DNA of 47,500 bases, taken from contig NC_135557.1 of assembly GCF_964340395.1 (NCBI RefSeq), forward strand, positions 6,248,716 to 6,296,215, read 5' to 3'. The stretch's first letter is position 1, and each line of letters starts with the position of its first letter. The DNA comes from Glandiceps talaboti. Lineage: Eukaryota > Hemichordata > Enteropneusta > Spengelidae. A model generated the notes under the pieces. The model was not told the DNA's origin. It did no database searches and saw only the letters and a program-made list of their open reading frames with translations. A program made the position numbers and the translations under genes. Below, in pieces: positions 30,481 to 42,192 of the stretch.

Positions 30481-32659
30481 ATTACATAATCATAATCAAA
30501 ACTCATGTCAGGATATAGATCACTGATTAACACTTAAATGTCAATACAATACATTGAATATCAAGGCCAAAGTCATACCAATATTCATTTTAATTCAATA
30601 CACTTATGCTTAGCTACTGCATAAACATAGTTCCTATTCATCCATAATGGAACTGTAACAACATTAAAATCATAACTACGTATAGTATATGGACATATAT
30701 AATCTCACCTCAGCAATAACTTCACACAAACTGATTACTGCACGTACGAGCAGCGAATATAACACAATCTAGGTGTATTGTTTTTGCTGAAATGAGTAAA
30801 TTATCAAACGAAATACAAACTGTTATTGTTACAGAATAATTAAACAGCGGTCAGCTGATCAGTTATGGTTCAAATAATCTACTATTGTCATGGAGATAAA
30901 ATCCAACGATTCATCATACGAATCGCAAATGATCACGAGTAAGCAATATGTCCATCGTATGTTTCTGTTTCGTGGGATCTTTTTTCTTTTAATTTCATGT
31001 CGGCATTTAAACTTCCTTATACAGCGATGATTTCGGTCGTGTGTCACTCAGTAGCGTGTAATTTTGTGGTCGTATTTCAAACGTTGAAATGTTCAGTCTA
31101 TATTCAGTTCTGTCTAAAAGAGTTATGTCATGGTTTTACGTTCTTTATTTCATTCGTCGGCATACTGTGGATAGTCCACAAACGTACATATGTAATTTAT
31201 TAGGCTTGGCGGTTTCCATTCCCAAAATATTGTGTGCAATATAATGTTCCGTCGTACAAATATCAGCGTACAAGTCTGGTTGTCCATCTTAATCAAGTCA
31301 TTTGTGGGACAATTCTAAAGACATGAGGATCCCAACAAATATATAAAATAACATGACAATGTATAATGGCATTAATGATGGTTGTTCGAGCTGCTATACT
31401 CCACCAATGTCGGATTCTCACCAATGCGAACGTCGACACAACTATATAATACAATCTAAATAACTCCCGTACAGAGAGAACACACCAGCACTCAAGAATC
31501 GCTAGACAGACCGAGATGAATGGTTCTCAAGTTTAATTCCACTTCCTTTTGGCCTTTATTATCAAACTCTTACTTAAGAAAAGTGATTACATTACGTGGT
31601 TTTCTATTATTAGTAATTTAAGTCACAATGTCGTCTATGTGATTTGATACAAGTAAAAGATGACGTCATTGGGCTGCTTGTGATAATTAACTTGAGGTGA
31701 AATCGTCAAAATTCTAACGTATCGTGAACACCAAAACTACACGCTGTCATTAATCTATTCTGCCGATCACAACATATGTCAAAGTGAGAGGTGGAAAATA
31801 CAGAAATGATAAATATTGAAATGTTGGTCTGTGATAGTAGTACCCTGTTCAGTGATAAATACAAATGTGTGTACTGCTGATAGAATATTGTGGTGTCACC
31901 TTGAACAAAAAGGAGTAAACTCAATTAGACTGAAATGCATCGGATGGCTCTTTCAATATTAATCTAATTTCAAGCTAGTCAGGATATATTGTGAACTCGT
32001 ATGTTTCCTTTGAATAATTAATGTAGTAATTGAGTTGATTATTTTTCATTACAAACACTCGTAGTTTCGGTCGGTTGAATTGAAAGAATGACTGAAAAGA
32101 TGCCTAGTAGAGTTCATCGTATGTTACATACAAAGACAGCTGATGTTTATGAAATGTTATGGCTGGCATTGAAACAGAGAACACCTTGTTGCCACTATAT
32201 CATATTACAGTTAAACGTGTCAATCTTTCGGGAGAAAGTGTACTTCGTCCCATATTACGGAAAAGGCGTAATTTATAACGACATGGCGGGGGGGGGGGTT
32301 CAAAAAATGTATGCTCTCAAAGAATCATGCCCTTACGCCGAAATCAACCCATGTACTTTCGTAATACCTTTTCCTCCTCCCCTCAGGCTACACATATATT
32401 CATATGTGGTATTATATGGTACCCCACCCTTCTTACATTATGGAAATGTACAACTGTATAGTACACTATAACAACTAATAACAACTAATAACCATGGCAA
32501 TCGACCTCATCATCCATACATTTAAAGAAATACCATTACAAATAGATGTGGTCTTTGTGCATTGCAAGGAGAAGTCTCATACTGAGCTGTAACCTATACT
32601 TAGAGACACTTAGCCATTTGTTTTCCCCTTCTATCTTGATTTTGGACAGAAACAGCGAA

Positions 32660-32702
32660 CCCCCCCCCCCCCCCCACATGATGGCCAGGGGGGGGGGGGG
32701 GT
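32660..32702. repeat. Poly-C/poly-G inverted pair
   Basis: About 16 C and about 15 G separated by ACATGATGGCCA, so the strand can fold on itself or form G-rich structures. Similar runs lie at 17066-17130, 19013, 32287 and 34052. Confidence 0.85.
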
Positions 32703-33330
32703 GGTAGAGTGTCCCTCTCCCACGGTGAGCACTTTTCAATGCCACAGTCAGCGACAGCTGGGCGGAACTAAATGGTTAGGTTGATCTCTCTTGTCACATG
32801 TCTGTCTGGTATTTTGCGTCCACCCCCATGGGTTGCTATTACAATGGACCGTCAAGTACGACCATCCGCCCGCCTGTCTTTGTGTGCGTGCGTGCGTGTG
32901 TGCTTGCGTGCGTGCGACCGTAATACGCCATTTATCAGATGTAATATGTAATTTCATTCCTACCTGGCTCATAGGTGAGATAATTACGAGGTACATATGC
33001 ATGTCACTTTGCTTTGCAATATATGCAAATTTGATGACAGTCATACTTATAGTTTAAAATTAACATTTGCTACATAACTTAACAACTGTAATATACAGAC
33101 ACTCATTCAGGTGTTTACCCCCATATAATCAGATACACGCTATCTATGGAGACATTGACATTTGAAATTGACGTTCAATTATCAAAATCAAGTCAATTCC
33201 TGCCTACGTTAGAGGACCGTCCAAGAAGAATATCAAGAAGACGTTTTGCCGTTCTCTTCAACGATATGGAATATTTATCGACCTCTTTACTTGAGGGAGA
33301 ACAGCAGAAAGACACACATAGACGACATAG

Positions 33331-33860
<530 letters not shown>

Positions 33861-34930
33861 AAGCAGAAACTGTGTATGCATTTATCTCTCACCCTCTCTC
33901 ATATTCTTATGGCAGCCACTTTCCTCCTTAAGCATAGTCTTAAAAACTAAATACAGCGAAATCGTATGAAATTTCTCAAATGTACCTGGCAAGTCGATCA
34001 GCAACCTTGATTTTTTGAAAATTTCATTGATCAAAATATATTTCGCTCGGTACCCCCCCCCCCCGTTTCAGATCATAATGTTCAAGTTCATACCCCATCT
34101 TCGAAACAATCTTTTAGTGCCCCCGCCCCATTCTCTCCCCAGCCACCTCCGCCATAAATTGTGGTTGTTTTAGTTTGCATTCATTGATTACATAGCTGAT
34201 GACATTGACTTACACTAGTTCTAATGTTATAAATAATATCAATACTGGATTTTTAAATTAAAATTACAGAAGTGATTTCGTGAAGTTCACCGAAAGTAAC
34301 ATTAGAAGTAAGTGAAGTGGTAACCTCCCAACATGCAGTTTCGACTAATTACTAAGACACACAGGCAAACTCTTCAGGAATTGATGTTGTTCGATATTGT
34401 AGATTACACAAATGGATACAAGATGTATCTTTCCTGTGCAGATATAATCACCCTGTAATCAAGGTAGTGTAAACACCCAACACGAAGCCCAGAAAGTATG
34501 TTACAAATAAACAAGCAAGTGCAAAAAATACACAAACAAATACACAAAGAAACAAACAAAAAAACAAACACAGATACGCATAATAATGAATTACATGGGC
34601 GGTGTTTTTTGGATGAGTATAAAAACATAGTATATTATTACTCCCATGTGTATATGTTTGTTTTATTTATTTATTTACCTTTGTATTGTTTGTTTGTCTC
34701 TGTTTGTTTGTTTGTTTGTTTGTTTGTTTGTTTGTTTGTCTGTCTGTTTTTGTATAACATGATTCATGGGCTCCCTATGTACATACGTGCCAAAATGTAC
34801 ATTGCAAGATCATGTAAGTTCTCCGAAACGATACTAACTTTGAATGTAGTCATCAACGCCCTGACACCTGTTATTGATAACGACACATCAATTTGTTATA
34901 TCAGTCCAGGGCCATATGAGGAAGTCACTG

Positions 34931-36698
34931 TCATGGCCGCTTGTCGCGCACGTGATGTGATAGCAAAATCTGTTTGACAGCTTCCCGACCAGTATAAACA
35001 GCTCTTTCCATTAACGCGGAAGGATAGTCAGTGTGAAGCCAGTCACCTGCTAGTGCCAGATTGGGGAATCCGCTCTTTGCAGCGAAATTCGAATACGGCC
35101 GGTATTTGTGTGATCCCCTGTCAAACGAAGGAAAGTTACAGAGAAGGCATTCACGTGATATGCCAACATAGTGAACTGCCATTCAAAGATTTCTGGGTAT
35201 ATATTCTTTGACAGTTGGCGAAATGATACTCCATACTTTACCGTCAGGTACATCACCATATTTGCAGGTATAGAGGTGGAATTCGATGACCGATCCACCT
35301 GTTTCGTTAGACCAATTCTTAAACTCATCTTCCAGGAGATGGTATTGGGCGATGACATTGATCGGTGTGAAGTCAGGAGTTTCGAGAATAATCGGAGAAT
35401 CAGTCAGTTGTCTATCAAACGATGCTCTGAATACTTTACACGGAGGAGCCAGATGGAGTCCTGAAATCTTGTTGACAATTGTTTTAAGCTTTGTAGAAAT
35501 ATTTTGATTCGATTTGTATCATAATACTGTGAACTCCTATCAAGTTTGTTGCCATGACAACATGATTGTATTTCTCTTTGGGATGACTTTGTTCGCCTGT
35601 GACCATCCCAGTAGTTTCGTTTACAATAAGTGATTTGATCGATGACTTTATTTCAAGTCTGTAAGATAAAATGGAGTCATTTAGTAAATTTAATGAAAAT
35701 CTGTTGGTATTACAGCACAATATTGTACAACTTGACGTTAGTTATTCTGTCAATCAGACTTCTTCTACTTATACCATATGCATGAAACCTTTTAATAGAA
35801 CAAAAAATATGGAATATATACTCGCTGTATGGACTTACTCTATGGTCGTTCTACGCATACCACGTGACAGGGCATTGACCAATCGCAACACGACTCATGC
35901 AGATGATGTGTTATATTCTTGTTTTGTTTCAATACTTCTCAGCCTATACAAAATGAATCACGAATGCGTACGTTTAGACTGGACATGCTGATATAGTATA
36001 TCTTCCAACCTGAACTATGTAGCAAACTTCTCTATTCATAACTTCATTACCTATCACCCTTGCAATTATTTTTTTTAGAAAGTATATTAAGAATATATCT
36101 TAGGCAAAAAAACTTCGTGTGGTTCTGTTTGCGCTCAATTTTAGAATAGGTGGGGTTTATTTTATTTATATTTGTGTGTAAGTGTCTAATTCATGTAGTT
36201 ATATTTTCCGTTATTTTTCACGTGGTCTTTGTGTTATTGGTTTCCTCCTATCAAATGTACAGCCAAAAAAAAGATTTATAAAAGTTTGTGCTGTCCACTT
36301 TTCCAAAACATTCATTTTGATGTACAGGAAAATGCGTCCCTGTTTTCTCCTCCCACTGCATCAGGACTTCTCCGCCCCAATTCTTCCTTGTTTGGTCCCC
36401 TCCCGCTACCGATCGGAAAAAATTGTTCACCCACTGACAAAATACGTAAAAAAGAACAGCTTTTTACAAGAACAGTGGCCTTCGTTGACTGAACCTGAAT
36501 TGACTGTACCAGTACTTATGTATGCATAGTACGTGATGTTTACCTTTGGGTCACTCAGAAAGTATAACAGTTACTGCATATACATCAACATCTCAGCTGC
36601 ACTTATAATTTCACGTTCATTGATTGCAACCAAGAGTGAAGGTCGCATGATAATGTCATATAATTTGTTGTCAACCATCTTTAAATCTGCCCATTCAT
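34931..36698 (-). pseudogene. FAD-dependent phytoene-desaturase-like/amine-oxidase-family oxidoreductase pseudogene
   Basis: Two exons are recognisable. 36544-36698 reads DEWADLKMVDNKLYDIIM and SAAEMLMYMQ, then an in-frame TAA (36571-36573), then LLYFLSDPK before donor GTAAAC. 34931-35658 reads IVNETTGMVTGE, YNHVVMATNLIGVHSI, LAPPCKVFRASFDRQL, GGSVIEFHLYT and, near the C-terminus, FPNLALAGDWLHTDYPSALM with ERAVYTGREA, the FAD-binding C-terminal motif of this superfamily. These pieces lie in shifting frames: breaks near 35485-35495, 35205 and 35143. The N-terminal Rossmann GxGxxG exons and a middle segment were not found. The parent enzyme would be a flavin oxidoreductase; its substrate is unknown. 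Confidence 0.8.
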
Positions 36699-37347
36699 CT
36701 TTAGAATAAAAAACCCATGGATTTAGTTATCATTCAAGATGATATTAAAACCAGGAAAAGCTTTCACCCGTCCGAGTCAAAGTGACAGTTCTCCGTGTTA
36801 GTACCATATGTCAGTATAGTATCTAGTTATGAAGCAAATGACGTATATGGACGTATGTGAGAGGGTGGAAAGAATTCCAGTAAATAGTGACTAATCCTAT
36901 ACGATCCTTACGATCATCTCCACCGTATAGACAAATGGATTTCTCAAGCACAGAATTCTGTTTTCACCACCGACAGCAATAGTTTCTGCTATTGTAGTGT
37001 TGATATAAACTTGATGACGTTATCGCACCCTTACATCCTTACATCATTGCGTGATGGGTTACTACTGACGTGCTGATCATCCCCTCACGATAATGTATAT
37101 ATTTATGTCCCCTATCAATGTATTAACATATCCATATACACTGTCGTAAATCCGAAGTATTTAAATTTTCAATGTTTTTGACTCCGGTTCTGAACTGTTA
37201 ATATTATATGTGCCATCTGCCTTTGGTTGACCCTCTGTACGTATTGACTTTTACTTTAGTGTGTTAAACTTATGTTAGCGGTACCATTGCCTTGTGATTT
37301 GTGCATCTATATTTAACTATTACAGTGAATAAATTAAGTATAACTAA

Positions 37348-37349
<2 letters not shown>

Positions 37350-37378
<29 letters not shown>

Positions 37379-37472
37379 TGTATGTATGTATGTATGTATG
37401 TATGTATGAATGTATGTATGTATGTATGTATGTATGTATGTGAGTGTGTGTGTCAGTTTGTCTGTCTCTGTC

Positions 37473-37520
<48 letters not shown>
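37350..37520. repeat. (TATG)n(CTGT)n array
   Basis: About 90 bp of TATG followed by GTGTGT and about 60 bp of CTGT. Confidence 0.95.
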
Positions 37521-37521
<1 letters not shown>

Positions 37522-37954
37522 GGACACGACATCTAATCATAGTCTAAGCACAATAAAACAATATCCGTGCGAACAAACCCTACATTTTTACCTATCTTTG
37601 GATGTGTTCTCAAAGTAGATAAGACATAGGAATAAGATAATGCATCCTCTCAATCCCAGCCATACATATAGTTATAGTTATATTACTGCATGTGCTTTGC
37701 AACATCGCGTTTGTTCTGTCCTATATACCTGATACAGAATCCAACATGTCCACGTTTAATTTGAGGAATAAAGCCAAGACGATATATTTGTTTCTGGTCC
37801 TAGTATGTACAGTAGCAAACACACATTACTCGTGTTGCGATAAACAGTGAGCTTGAAGGTGCAGAGCACAGGCTTTGTGAATTACTCGAATATACGTATG
37901 CGTGTGTGCACATACGTCTCTAGTCTCCCTGTTGTAAATATTACTCTTTCCCTA

Positions 37955-38992
37955 ATGTCCATTAATCAATTCTGTATTTTCTTAATGACGTGTTTTTAAC
38001 TGATGTAATTTGGACTTCAGGCTGTCCGTTGATGATTTCCCATACCAATTTAACAAAGGATATATATGATATATATTTCTGAATCAGAACAAAATACAAT
38101 AAAATTACAATGAATTACATTATGGTATTTGTTTACAATCACTAACACACAAATTAAAAACAACCAAATAATCTCTCTCATTCACCTCTACCACATCCAC
38201 CGACTATTCTCATTTTTCTCCTTTATAAGTAACAAACAAAAAATAAAATAAACAACGACAAAAACAACAAAATGTTACTCATACAAATAATTGTGGTGTA
38301 ATTTTTTTATTGAATAGGTGATGTAAAATGACAGAATATAAAATATTATACTTTGCCAATGACTGAGTCTTGTACCAATCTCAGAGTAAAAAGCATGGGG
38401 ACATTTCATGACCCAAAACATACATATGTGTAGCATGTACTGCATACCAATATACATACATGTATATAGGTGTACACTGAGTAAATTCTAAAGAGAACAT
38501 TTGTAGTATGGTGTAAGATTGTATAATGGCACGGTTGTCAACATTAAAATGCATATCGAGAGGATATATATCACAGTTTGTTAACCAATAAAATCGCTCA
38601 TATCGTGGTAAAAATATGTAATTCGAATATCGGTAATAAATTCAAAATTTTAGATATATAGTTTAATTGTAAATAAAACTTCAATGAATAAACAATATAT
38701 ATATATATAATTATAAATTTATCACCCATATTACAATCTAAAGTAAACACCAGATCGGAAGAAAATGGTTAAGTGAAAACAGAATATAATGTACAGTATA
38801 TTCATCGAAATGCATATCAAGTTTGTTTATCAAAATTTTAATCAAGCATAATAATTGGTGGTCAAAACTCACTCTTGAATTAATCAAAGTATAAAGTTTT
38901 AAAGGTTTGACAAGTTATTAATTTTCTGACATATTTCGCCGACATTTGGCCATAAAGGACAATGTATGGGGGGGGGGATTATCACCTTACAA

Positions 38993-39041
<49 letters not shown>

Positions 39042-39555
39042 AACGTTCTAAATATACTTCATACACATTCGTTTACAGAGATCGTCGCTTATTATTATTA
39101 CACGGCAGGTTTTGAGTACAAATTCATTGTGTTCTGGTTAATGACAGCAAGTGATTCAGTCGCAGATTTGACAGATTTTTAGCAGTAGAAAAAGAAAACG
39201 GAAAAAATACTCCACCCAACCTTGCATGACTTACATCTAGATATACAATTATAGGTTTACTGTGTGTATAGTTTTATGTTTTGTATTGCGACATAGATTG
39301 CTCGTCGTTCACAATATTAATGAATCAATTCTATATTTCTTTACTGGCGTGTCTTTCTCTGACGTAATTTGGACTTCAGTCTGTTGATGATTTCTCATAC
39401 CAATTAAACAAAGGTTACATATATATTTCTGAATCGGAACAGTAACATTACAATGGTGTTCGTTTACCATCACCAACACACATATAAAAACAAACACTTC
39501 TCATCTTTCTACACAGCAGCAGCTGCAGCAGCAGCAGCAGCAGCAACGACAACAA

Positions 39556-39588
<33 letters not shown>

Positions 39589-39660
39589 TAATGTAAACAG
39601 TCATGGCATACACACTTTTGGTACTTTTTTTATTGGATAGGTAATATAAAATGACAGTTC
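37955..39660. repeat. Direct duplication of a ~370-bp non-coding block
   Basis: 37955-38340 and 39310-39660 share TAATTTGGACTTCAG, TTGATGATTTC, CATACCAATT, AACAAAGG, ATATATTTCTGAATC, TTACAATG and, at the ends, TTTTTTTATTG followed by ATAGGTGATGTAAAATGACA or ATAGGTAATATAAAATGACA. Neither copy keeps a shared frame. Confidence 0.6.
39515..39590. repeat. (CAG)n(CAA)n trinucleotide tract
   Basis: GCAGCAGCAG followed by ACAACAACAA and ATCAACATCAA. It lies inside the second copy of the 370-bp duplicated block and is absent from the first. Confidence 0.9.
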
Positions 39661-39751
39661 AATCGCAGACCAATCACAATAGATAGGTTACAAACCACTT
39701 CATAACAAACAGTCATTTGACTAATGACAAAGTGCTGTGAATAAAATGAGA

Positions 39752-39940
39752 TTATTACCCGATATTACCTCTTCGTTCGTCGTATCGCCATGAGTACCGT
39801 TTTGGCATTGTGACACGTCATGTTATATTATATTATATTATATTATATTATATTATATTTATATTATATTATATTATATTATATTGCCGAAACGGTACGA
39901 ACGGTGATACAACGAATGAAGAGGTGATGTCGGGTAATAA
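39752..39940. mobile_element. MITE with ~55-bp inverted repeats around a TTATA repeat
   Basis: The left arm starts TTATTACCCGATATTACCTC and ends ACCGTTTTGGCA; the right arm is its imperfect inverse ending GTGATGTCGGGTAATAA. Between them lies (TTATA)n at about 39822-39884. Part of the right arm and flank recurs at 10605-10680. Confidence 0.65.
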
Positions 39941-40487
39941 CCGATTTATCATATGCCTATGCCCATTCAATCAATGAAAGTACACGTAAAATTAAAACAA
40001 ATATACTATGTAACGGCCGCGGCCTGCAGAGATTCCTGCACTCTAATGCCAGGAGACGTTCACATGCACGTTCTATTGACCCTGTCAACCTATTTCGGTT
40101 GATCATCAATTTTCATCAGATTCTAGAGTAAAATGTCATTATTGTCATTATTTCGAAATATAACTTCGGTTGTAGAGATGGTTCTCTTAAAAAATCAGAA
40201 AATGCTTCAATATGTTATATAATAAAAGTAAATGGTCCCCTGCGATCACACTCGTAACTTTCGTACAGCAGTGTATTTTTCATAGTGTGGTACAGTGTAG
40301 CGTAAAGTGAATGATGGCCTACTACAGTCGGTGATACCCTTATGAAATGAACGTACCTGTACAATGAGGTTGTGAATTTGTAATTTAAAGTATGATCCCA
40401 AATAGTGTCATTTGAGTATTTGGTATATGGATATTTTCGTCAGAATTTCCCTAAAATAGTCTAAATTTTGTGGTCATATGAGATAAC

Positions 40488-40592
40488 ACTGACCGCCGTT
40501 TTTGATGACGTTTAATGTGAATATCATGACGTTTAACGTCAAATATCAGAAAGTGATATTTCACGTTAAACGTCATCAAGAACGACTGATCT
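40488..40592. mobile_element. Small MITE-like inverted repeat
   Basis: TTTGATGACGTTTAATGTGA near 40502 pairs with TCACGTTAAACGTCATCAA near 40561-40579, with GACGTTTAACGTCA also inside; the match extends outward (CTGACCGCCG / CGACTGATC). About 105 bp, non-coding. Confidence 0.5.
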
Positions 40593-40599
40593 GAGCATA

Positions 40600-42030
40600 G
40601 GTATATGATAACACACATCTTAAACCAACTGTACTCAGTCCCATAACAAAGATGTCATATATAATAGGGGCTATTAAATATCTCTCATCTAATAGGTGCT
40701 ATTAAATATATCTCATACAATATGTGCTATTAATTATATTTCACATTATATATCAAACTTTAAAAGGTGTTTCTTTTAAATCGTTTGCTAAAACCACACT
40801 TTGTTGTATAATAAAGGTCTTCTGAAATGACTGTGTTCAATCAGCTGCCAATACTCAATCTTGTAAATTACCCTTCATAGATCAATACTGTCCAGTCTCG
40901 GGTCAACTACAAAAGCGTAAATCATTAATGTTTCATCGACCCTAATATTATGTATTACTGGAATATCTGCATACATTGATCACTTACATGGCTACTTCGT
41001 CGAGAACTAGATGTTTGTGTTTGTATTTTGTGTAAATATCTATTAAATAGTGTCGATATATACTGTTATATTATATTATATTGAATTGAAATTTAGGAAA
41101 ATCAAACCATCTCATATTGTTCAAAAACACTTAATTCAAGTACAATTGACAATGAAACATATCAATTACCATTATGACTAAAACAACCACAAGTAAATAT
41201 TAATGTTGACATTACTGGAATTTAAAGTGACATATACATATGAACTTTAACACACACAAATATTAATACGTATTTCTAAATGTTTTGTTTTCAATTCTAC
41301 ATGTATCGTCATCTTGAAATTATGAAATTCAAAACGTGCTGCATTATCCCAAACTATACGACACTGTGAAGTGATTCTTTGAATAGAGGATGAGTACCAT
41401 ATAATTAAAATTCTAGTTATTAATTAATACCACATCAACTTGTCAATTTTTTCCACCTTTTTTATGGGTGTGCCAGTGCGTTTATTCCTGTGACCTATTT
41501 CCAATGCATGTTTGTAATGGTTGTCAAAATAGCTTTCTCTGTGACAGTTATTTGTGCATTTCTGGATTTCAGAATCCCTAACAACAATAGTTTTCGGTAA
41601 CGTATATTTATAACACATTGTGCATTCTGTTTGTGCAGATTTACTCAGTGCTCGGCATTCACTCGGAGCCACAAACCTCAAATGAGTAAAAACAGTAGAT
41701 ATGATAAAATTACAAATATTCAAATCTAGGTAATGGATAAAATTACGAGTGTGCAGTTACGATATCACTTCTTGATCAATTAAAAGTAATCCAGGTTTTC
41801 TGACCACTTTGTCGAATGTGGGAAAGTGCACCAGTGTAACTTCGTATATTAGTCACGATTGATAAAAAAAAAACATATCAACACTAGAAACTCTATTTTT
41901 TGCAGAACGCTAGGTCAATAAATAAATATGAGGTTTTTACCAGTTTATAGGACGTTTACTGTACTTATAATCTAGCGTGCCATCGTCAAGTTTAATTTCT
42001 GATTTGTTGTGCATGATCTCGTTTTCCGGC
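40600..42030. other. No gene supported downstream of the PKD1L stop
   Basis: Searched for TM6-TM11 or polycystin-channel exons of PKD1L on the minus strand and saw none. A short frame right after the stop (MPENEIMHNKSEIKLDDGTL, about 41940-42030) is open but preceded by TAA and has no clear splice link. Confidence 0.4.
40666..40745. repeat. Three tandem ~29-bp units
   Basis: AATAGGGGCTATTAAATATC, AATAGGTGCTATTAAATATA and AATATGTGCTATTAATTATA, each followed by TCTCAT or TTTCAC. Confidence 0.7.
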
Positions 42031-42045
42031 ATTTATTTCTGAATC

Positions 42046-42192
42046 CTATACAGGAAACTGCACGTCAGCTATTCCATCTGCCTCCTCTGCTGGAGGGGTC
42101 AACATCTGTCGGAATTCTTCATCATTGTCGACTTCCAGTGGTTTTTTCAAGAGAAAGAACGCAAGTGACATCCCATGGGCAACGATAATAGC
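42046..42192 (-). CDS. PKD1L exon: end of TM5 and short tail with stop
   Basis: 49 codons including the stop. AIIVAHGMSLAFFLLKKP completes TM5, followed by an acidic tail (EVDNDEEFRQMLTPPAEEAD) and TAG. The family normally continues through a long loop to TM6-TM11. GTATAG at the stop could be a weak donor, but no channel-like exon is visible at lower coordinates. An AATAAA lies at 42032-42037, too close to the stop to be convincing as the polyadenylation signal. Confidence 0.7.
   Translation of the reverse strand, partial: AIIVAHGMSLAFFLLKKPLEVDNDEEFRQMLTPPAEEADGIADVQFPV

Larger units (their letters stand above)
29420..33130. other. No gene supported
   Basis: Holds the inverted repeat at 30377-30480 and poly-G/poly-C runs near 32287 and 32660. 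Remaining ORFs are short and featureless. Confidence 0.5.

Noticed and set aside
36182-36529. Two overlapping plus ORFs (115 and 87 codons)
   Set aside because: They overlap in different frames within the gap between exons of the minus-strand oxidoreductase pseudogene and match nothing recognisable.
41424-41723. Cys/His-containing 99-codon minus ORF left of the PKD1L stop
   Set aside because: Cys and His spacing does not form a clear zinc finger, and it does not resemble the polycystin channel half.
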